Source: Pseudomonadota bacterium
GTDB taxonomy: Bacteria; Pseudomonadota; Gammaproteobacteria; Xanthomonadales; Xanthomonadaceae
Direction: 5' to 3'
Length of the DNA stretch: 27,282 nt
NCBI GenBank assembly: GCA_023395465.1
Contig: JAEWZE010000151.1
Coordinates: forward strand, 1-27,282
Position numbers and translations under genes: made by a program. Below the pieces are notes generated by a model that saw only the letters and a program-made list of their open reading frames with translations, did not search any database and was not told the DNA's origin. This document shows, piece after piece, positions 22,296 to 27,282 of this stretch; position 1 is the stretch's first letter, and each line of letters opens with the position of its first letter.

Positions 22296-25200
22296 TCACG
22301 GTTGGACCACGGTGATGGTGGCGGGCACCGCACGGCCCACGCCGCGGATGTCGGGGCGGTACATGTCCTCGACCAGCGGCGGCGGCACCGTGTAGCTGCC
22401 GGGGGTCACCGCACGCACCAGGTAGAACACGCGGGCGGTGTTGCCACGGCGCAGGTCCAGCGCGGCGACGTAGCGGTCGTCGCGGAACTCCTCGTGGCGC
22501 ACCGTGGCCGCGCTGGCGCGGTCGCTGATCGCGATGCCGTTGACCACCACGTCCGCCCACTGCTTCGCGTCGCCGAGGTTGAAGTTCTCGATCTCCAGGC
22601 CGGCCGGCAGCAGGTCGGTCACCAGCGCGTCGCGCATGTCCACGTCGGCGGTGAGCGTCAGCGCCACGATCAGCGCTTCGCCTTCCTTCAGCGGCGCCGG
22701 CGTCCACGGCTTGCCTTCGGTGGTGAACAGGGTGCGCTGGACGCGGACCCGGCTGTCGTCGGGTTCCGGCGCGGACACGGGCACGCCGGCCACGTCGATG
22801 CTCACGAACAGCGGCCCCGCCCCTCCCGACTCCGGGCTGACCGGATCGAAGCGCACGCCCTTGGCCAGCGTCGCCGCGTCGTAGCTGCGTCCGACGATGC
22901 GCGCGGCGGCCACCGGCTGGCCCACGCCGCCTTCGGTCAGCGTGCCGGAAACCTGCTTGCCCTGCGCCGAGGACAGCGCCTTGCCCAGCCGCGCCAGCGC
23001 GATCTGCTCCTGCGTGCTCAGGTACAGCCGGCCGCCGGCGCGGCGCGCATCGAGGTCGCGGCCCAGGTCGATCGCCTTCGCGTCCCATGCGGCGCGGGCC
23101 ACGCCGCGCTCGTGGGTCAGCGCGATCATCAGGGCGCGATCGCGCAGCTGGCTGCCGTAGTCCCACAGGTAGCGCGGGCGCTCCCCGGGCTTGTCGAAGG
23201 CCTGCTCGATGGCCTTCCCGCCACGCGCCTTGTCGCCCTGCAGGGACAGGGCCAGTCCCAGGTGCGCGACCGAGAGCGCGGTCAGCGCGTCGTCGCGATC
23301 GTTGTCGTACAGCGAGCGCAGCGTGCCCAGCGGCGCGCGGTTGACCCGCGCCAGCACGTAGCCGGCGTGGGCCTTGTAGGCGAACCGCAGGTGCGGGCGA
23401 TGGTCGTGGCCGTAGAACTGCTCGCCGCCCGACAGCAGGTCCTCGCCGAGGCGTTCGAGCGCCTTCTGCAGCACCTGCTCGGGCACGTTGAAGCCGGCCT
23501 CGCGCGCGTCGAGCAGGAACTCGACGATGTACGGCGTGAGCGCCGGATTGACGTCGCCGTCGCTGCCCCACATCGAGAAGTGGCCCGAGCGGACCTGCAT
23601 CGAGGCCAGCCGCCCGAACGCGCCTTCCACGTACTGGCGCCGCTTCGACGCATCCACGTCGCGGATCCCGAGCATCGCCGCCGTCGCCTCGTCCAGCTGC
23701 AGCGCCGCATAGCCCTTGCTGGTGGTCTGCTCGGCGCAGCCGTAGGGATAGTCGAGCGCGCCGCGGATCGCGCTGGCGAAGGGAATCGGCGGCAGCGCGC
23801 TGACCGTGAACTGGGCGAGCACCGAACCGGCCATCAGCCCCTGCGCCTCGGATCCGTCGAGCGTGACCGGCACGGGCGAGGCCAGCACCTCGGTGCGAGA
23901 ACGCAGTACCGACGGCCAGGCCGGGCGCACCGGAAGGTCGTAGCGGCGATCGACCCTGGCGCCGTTGCCGTCCACGCGCACGCGGACCTTGGCCACCTCG
24001 TAGCCGGTGGTCGCCGACAGCGGGAAGCTGAGCGTGGCTTTGCCGTCGACGGCCAGCTCCACCTCGCGCCTGCCCTCGCCCACGTCAAGCGGGCCGATCC
24101 CGTCCACGCGCACGTCGAAGCGGCCGGCCCTGCCTGTGAAGTTGGACAGGTCCAGGGTGACGGTGGCACGGTCGCCCGGCGCCAGTACGCGCGGCATGCT
24201 CGCTTCGGCCACGATCGGCGCGCGCGCGACGGTCTCCACGGCGCGGCTGCCATAGCCGCCGGCCGAATACACCAGGGTCGACACGCGCAGGGTGCCGTTG
24301 AAGTCCGGCACCTGCAGGCGGATGCGGGCGTTGCCGCCGGCATCGAGCTTGACCGGGCCGGAGAACAGGTCGACGGTCTGCACCCGCGCGGTGGGCCGGC
24401 GCGCCTGCGGCATCGCCGCCAGCGCCATGTCGCCGCCGAAGCGTAGCCGCGCCGTGCCGCCCTCGAAGCTCTCGATGACCCGCCCGTACACGTCCCAGGC
24501 GTCCACGCCGAGCCGGCGCTGGGCGAAGAAATGCGCGCGCGCGTCGGGCACCGGATAGCGGGTGATGTTGAGGATGCCCACGTCCACCGCCGACACCGTG
24601 GCCCAGGCGTCCTTGCCGGCCAGCTGCGGCGCGCTCAGCACCACCTGCACCGGGCCCTCGGGAACGATCCGCGCGGGCACCTTCAGGCCCACCGCGATGC
24701 GCCGGTCGCGCCGGTCCATCGGCACGTGCGCCACGCCCACCGCGCGCGCGGGCGTGATCCGGCTCGCGGCGCTGCCGCCGCGGAACACCAGCGCGGTCAC
24801 GTACACGTCGTGGCGTTCCCAGTCCTCGGTCACCGGGATCTCGAAGCTGCTGCCGGCCTTGGCCTCGATCTCCTGCACGTACAGCATGCGGTCGCTCTCG
24901 ACCATCAGCAGGCCCTTGCCCGGATGCGGCGGCGTCACCGTCACCTTCATCCGGTCGCCTGCGCGGTAGGCCGTGCGGTCGAGTGCGAGCTTGACCTTGT
25001 CCGGGCGCGCGTCGAGGCCGCGGTTGCCGTCGCCCCAGCTCCAGCCGGCGCGGAAGGGATAGCGCGTGACCAGCTTCGTTTCCGGATCCAGCACGTCGAT
25101 GCGGTACTCGCCCCACTCGACCGGGAAAGCGAGCCGGCTGGCGGTCGCGGCGCTGTCGATGCTGCGCGTCTCCACGTTCTCGAAGCGGCTGGAATACTCG

Positions 25201-27239
25201 AACTCCCAGCCGCCATCCTCGTCGTGGCGCCAGTGGTAGTCGCGGTGCTCGCGCACCAGGGTCACCTGCAGGCCCCTGGCGGGCCGCGGCTTGCCATCGC
25301 TGCCCACGCGCAGCAGCTCGAAGCCGGGCGTGCTGTTGGCGTCGGCACCCTCGGCGTCGTCGAACAGCGGGCGCACGCCCACCAGCGCCTGTGCCGGCCA
25401 CAGCACGCGCCGCAGCGTGCGGTTCACGCTGCGCCCGCCGCTCTCGTACAGGCTGCCGGAGACCACGGCCGCGATCGGCGTGGTCGGCTTGATCTCCTCG
25501 GGCAGCGCGATGTCCTGCGCGAGCCTGCCCTGCGCGTCCAGGCTGGCATCGACCACGTCCTTCGCTTCCTTCGGAAGCTGCACCGTGGGATCGCCGAAGA
25601 ACCAGCCGGGCATGCCCTCGAGCGGATGCTGCTCGACGGCGACCGCCAGCCTGGCGGTGAAACGGTTGCCGGCGGCGGGCGCGCCATACAGGTAGGCGCC
25701 GGTCGCCTGCAGCTTCAGCGGCTCGCCGGGACGCAGCAGCGGCGCGGCGTCCAGTTCGAGCTTCATGCGTTCGGGCAGGAACTCCTCGATGCGCAGGGTC
25801 ATGCCCTGCACCGCCTCGCGGCTGGACGGATCGGTGCGGAACTCGACCTGCCAGCGGCCGGTCGGCGCGTCGGCGGGCACGTCCTTCTCGAAGCTGTAGT
25901 AGCCCAGCGCGCCGGCCTGCAGCCGGGTTTCGAAGAAGGGCTTGCCGTCGGGCTGCTTCAGCCGCACGAACAGCGACTGGGCCTTGCCGTCCTTCGCGGC
26001 GACAGGACGGCCGTCGTGGTCGCGCAGCAGGGCCGAGACGCGCACGGTCTCGCCCGGCCGGTAGAGATCGCGACCCGACCAGGCGAACACGTCGAACCAG
26101 CTCGCCGCACGCCCGGACACGGCGAATTCGGACAGGTCCAGCGCCGGCTGGTTGAATGGCAGCATCGCCACGTCGCTGCCGCGGCTGGCCACCAGCACGT
26201 GGCCAGCGTCCATCGTGTAGTCGGCCATGGCATTGCCGTTGGCGTCGGTGCTGGCGCGGTACACCGTCTCACCCCGCGCATCGAGCACGCGCAGCTCCGC
26301 GCTGCCGATCGCCGCGCCATCGTGCAGCGAGGCGGTATGCACGAACAGCTTGTCCTTGTAGGCGCGGGCGTGCAGGCCCATGTCGCTGACGGTGAAATAG
26401 GCGGTCTCGAACTCGTCCTGGAACGATCCGGTGCGCTTCATCACCGCGAAATACAGGCCGGGTTGCTGCAGTTCGGCGATGTCCTGCAGCGGCAGGTAGG
26501 TCAGCACGCGCTCGTTGCGCTCGCCGCCCAGCACGAAGCGGTTGACGTAGACCGGCTCGGCCAGCTGCGACATCGGTGTGCGGTCGTTCCAGCGGTTGTC
26601 GAGCTCCCAGCTGCCGCGGCGTCCGCCGCGCTGGAACTCGGCGAAGAACTTCGGCAGCGAACCCTCGCGCACGCGCAGGAATTCGACGTCCACCTCGGCC
26701 ACGTTGACCGACACCACCGGCAGGCCGCGCGACTCCTTCGCCGGCAGCACGCTGCCCTGCGAGGCGAAACCGACCACCGGTTCGAGCTCGCCGGTATAGA
26801 CCTTCTGCTCCAGCGCGACCGGGAGCTTGCTGCCGTCGGCCGCGGTCAGCTCGCTGGAGATGCGCAGCGTGTAATGCTGGTCGGGCTTGACGTGCGGATA
26901 GCGCAGCACGGTCCCCGCTTCGTCCAGGGTCCAGCCGCTGGGCTCGGCGATGGTCTCGGCGAAGGTGACCAGCTTGTCGAAATCCTGCGTGCCCACCAGC
27001 GGCTGCGAGAATTCCAGCGCGATCGCCAGGCCCTCGTTGGTCTGGTCCGGCCAGGCGCGCACGAGGCCGAACCCCTCGATCTGCTCGCGCTGGGCCTGGA
27101 TCGCCTCGCCGCTGACCGCGGGCAGCTGCCCGGACTCGTTGCGCTTGCAGCCGGCCAGCATCGCCAGCAGCAACAGCGCCATGGCCACGCCCGCATATGC
27201 GCGCATCCACGTCCCCTTCCGCATCGGTTCGTCGCCCAT
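22296..27239 (-). CDS. yfhM: Bacterial alpha-2-macroglobulin lipoprotein
   Basis: The product has 1647 residues (E. coli YfhM/ECAM has 1653). It is expected to be a periplasmic inhibitor that traps proteases through a bait region and a reactive thioester. The lipobox is LAGC (VAMALLLLAMLAGCKRNE), so it is membrane-anchored. A series of macroglobulin-like (MG) beta domains runs from about residue 40 to 1100 with the bait-region domain near the middle; SWFDVFAWSGRDLYRPGETV and ITPARAVGVAHVPM lie in this part. The thioester motif CAEQ is at C1168 (YPYGCAEQTTSKGYAALQ), followed by the helical thioester domain and a C-terminal MG10-like domain (DLLPAGLEIENFN). ATG 27239 has GGGGAG 7 bases upstream; ATG 27206, also preceded by AAGGGGA, gives a shorter and more typical signal peptide. 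pbpC lies downstream. Confidence 0.96.
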   Translation of the reverse strand: MGDEPMRKGTWMRAYAGVAMALLLLAMLAGCKRNESGQLPAVSGEAIQAQREQIEGFGLVRAWPDQTNEGLAIALEFSQPLVGTQDFDKLVTFAETIAEPSGWTLDEAGTVLRYPHVKPDQHYTLRISSELTAADGSKLPVALEQKVYTGELEPVVGFASQGSVLPAKESRGLPVVSVNVAEVDVEFLRVREGSLPKFFAEFQRGGRRGSWELDNRWNDRTPMSQLAEPVYVNRFVLGGERNERVLTYLPLQDIAELQQPGLYFAVMKRTGSFQDEFETAYFTVSDMGLHARAYKDKLFVHTASLHDGAAIGSAELRVLDARGETVYRASTDANGNAMADYTMDAGHVLVASRGSDVAMLPFNQPALDLSEFAVSGRAASWFDVFAWSGRDLYRPGETVRVSALLRDHDGRPVAAKDGKAQSLFVRLKQPDGKPFFETRLQAGALGYYSFEKDVPADAPTGRWQVEFRTDPSSREAVQGMTLRIEEFLPERMKLELDAAPLLRPGEPLKLQATGAYLYGAPAAGNRFTARLAVAVEQHPLEGMPGWFFGDPTVQLPKEAKDVVDASLDAQGRLAQDIALPEEIKPTTPIAAVVSGSLYESGGRSVNRTLRRVLWPAQALVGVRPLFDDAEGADANSTPGFELLRVGSDGKPRPARGLQVTLVREHRDYHWRHDEDGGWEFEYSSRFENVETRSIDSAATASRLAFPVEWGEYRIDVLDPETKLVTRYPFRAGWSWGDGNRGLDARPDKVKLALDRTAYRAGDRMKVTVTPPHPGKGLLMVESDRMLYVQEIEAKAGSSFEIPVTEDWERHDVYVTALVFRGGSAASRITPARAVGVAHVPMDRRDRRIAVGLKVPARIVPEGPVQVVLSAPQLAGKDAWATVSAVDVGILNITRYPVPDARAHFFAQRRLGVDAWDVYGRVIESFEGGTARLRFGGDMALAAMPQARRPTARVQTVDLFSGPVKLDAGGNARIRLQVPDFNGTLRVSTLVYSAGGYGSRAVETVARAPIVAEASMPRVLAPGDRATVTLDLSNFTGRAGRFDVRVDGIGPLDVGEGRREVELAVDGKATLSFPLSATTGYEVAKVRVRVDGNGARVDRRYDLPVRPAWPSVLRSRTEVLASPVPVTLDGSEAQGLMAGSVLAQFTVSALPPIPFASAIRGALDYPYGCAEQTTSKGYAALQLDEATAAMLGIRDVDASKRRQYVEGAFGRLASMQVRSGHFSMWGSDGDVNPALTPYIVEFLLDAREAGFNVPEQVLQKALERLGEDLLSGGEQFYGHDHRPHLRFAYKAHAGYVLARVNRAPLGTLRSLYDNDRDDALTALSVAHLGLALSLQGDKARGGKAIEQAFDKPGERPRYLWDYGSQLRDRALMIALTHERGVARAAWDAKAIDLGRDLDARRAGGRLYLSTQEQIALARLGKALSSAQGKQVSGTLTEGGVGQPVAAARIVGRSYDAATLAKGVRFDPVSPESGGAGPLFVSIDVAGVPVSAPEPDDSRVRVQRTLFTTEGKPWTPAPLKEGEALIVALTLTADVDMRDALVTDLLPAGLEIENFNLGDAKQWADVVVNGIAISDRASAATVRHEEFRDDRYVAALDLRRGNTARVFYLVRAVTPGSYTVPPPLVEDMYRPDIRGVGRAVPATITVVQP

Positions 27240-27262
27240 CGTCTGCTCCCCTGGCTGGCGCC

Positions 27263-27268
27263 AGTATA
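27263..27268 (-). promoter_or_regulatory. -10 element of the alpha-2-macroglobulin gene
   Basis: TATACT on the minus strand matches TATAAT at five of six positions, 23 bp before the ATG at 27239. The -35 would fall at or beyond the window edge. The palindrome CTGGCGCCAG (27255-27264) overlaps the end of the -10 and the start site, a possible operator. Confidence 0.5.
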
Positions 27269-27282
27269 GGTTCGGGTGCGCC

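Noticed and set aside
22072..22395. A plus-strand frame of 107 codons in the alpha-2-macroglobulin/pbpC gap
   Set aside because: It runs into the antisense of the alpha-2-macroglobulin gene, lacks a ribosome site and has Arg/Gly/Pro-rich low complexity.
24531..27269. A 912-codon open frame on the plus strand opposite the alpha-2-macroglobulin gene
   Set aside because: Composition is a mirror of the real coding strand and no recognisable motif appears.

Overview
The window comes from a high-GC gammaproteobacterium, most likely of the Xanthomonadaceae/Lysobacteraceae (Lysobacter, Luteimonas or Stenotrophomonas type). I base this on the codon bias, a Xanthomonad-style sucA-sucB-lpd cluster, an orphan PilH-like receiver, a GNAT protein fused to an unfamiliar C-terminal domain, and GGGAATC-type heptamer repeats between genes. 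No phage, integrase, transposase, tRNA, rRNA or CRISPR signal was seen. The content is mainly chromosomal housekeeping and cell-envelope genes.

Layout. (1) 1-1925, plus strand: the 3' end of a DUF2884/YggN-like protein, a secreted protein with eight GSGD repeats (DUF4097/DUF2807 type), and a second DUF2884 protein that is a paralogue of the first. (2) 2030-3454, minus strand: class II fumarase fumC. (3) 3781-9185, plus strand: purB, a DUF3060-type lipoprotein, then a tightly packed set of VOC/glyoxalase-like protein, subclass B3 metallo-beta-lactamase-like lipoprotein, RoxA/YcfD-type ribosomal oxygenase, and GNAT fusion protein. The last four are joined by three consecutive 4-bp start/stop overlaps. 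(4) 9382-15033, plus strand: sucA, sucB and lpd, the whole 2-oxoglutarate dehydrogenase complex. An unusual heptamer inverted repeat lies between sucB and lpd, and a clear hairpin terminator follows lpd. (5) 15154-17455, plus strand: a LOG-family nucleotide phosphoribohydrolase, a 51-bp direct repeat that spans the end of that gene, an AcuI/YhdH-type reductase, and a PilH-like response regulator behind a near-consensus sigma-70 promoter. (6) 17480-18911, minus strand: an hsp20-cbpA chaperone operon behind a very good sigma-32 promoter. (7) 19051-19533, plus strand: a Prx5-like peroxiredoxin. (8) 19604-27239, minus strand: a bacterial alpha-2-macroglobulin lipoprotein followed by penicillin-binding protein 1C, the same pairing as yfhM-pbpC in E. 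coli.

How the genes fit together. FumC and SucAB-Lpd carry out TCA-cycle steps. PurB acts in purine synthesis. Hsp20/CbpA and the peroxiredoxin deal with heat and oxidant stress. The alpha-2-macroglobulin is thought to trap proteases that enter the periplasm, while PBP1C repairs peptidoglycan. The beta-lactamase-like lipoprotein would also act in the periplasm. The most notable items are the overlapping VOC/MBL/RoxA/GNAT unit, the heptamer inverted repeat inside the sucB-lpd gap, the in-phase 90-bp-spaced duplication of the 3' end of the LOG gene, and RNA structures in the heat-shock operon. I see no single, clearly new multi-gene system; the findings are candidates of moderate strength.
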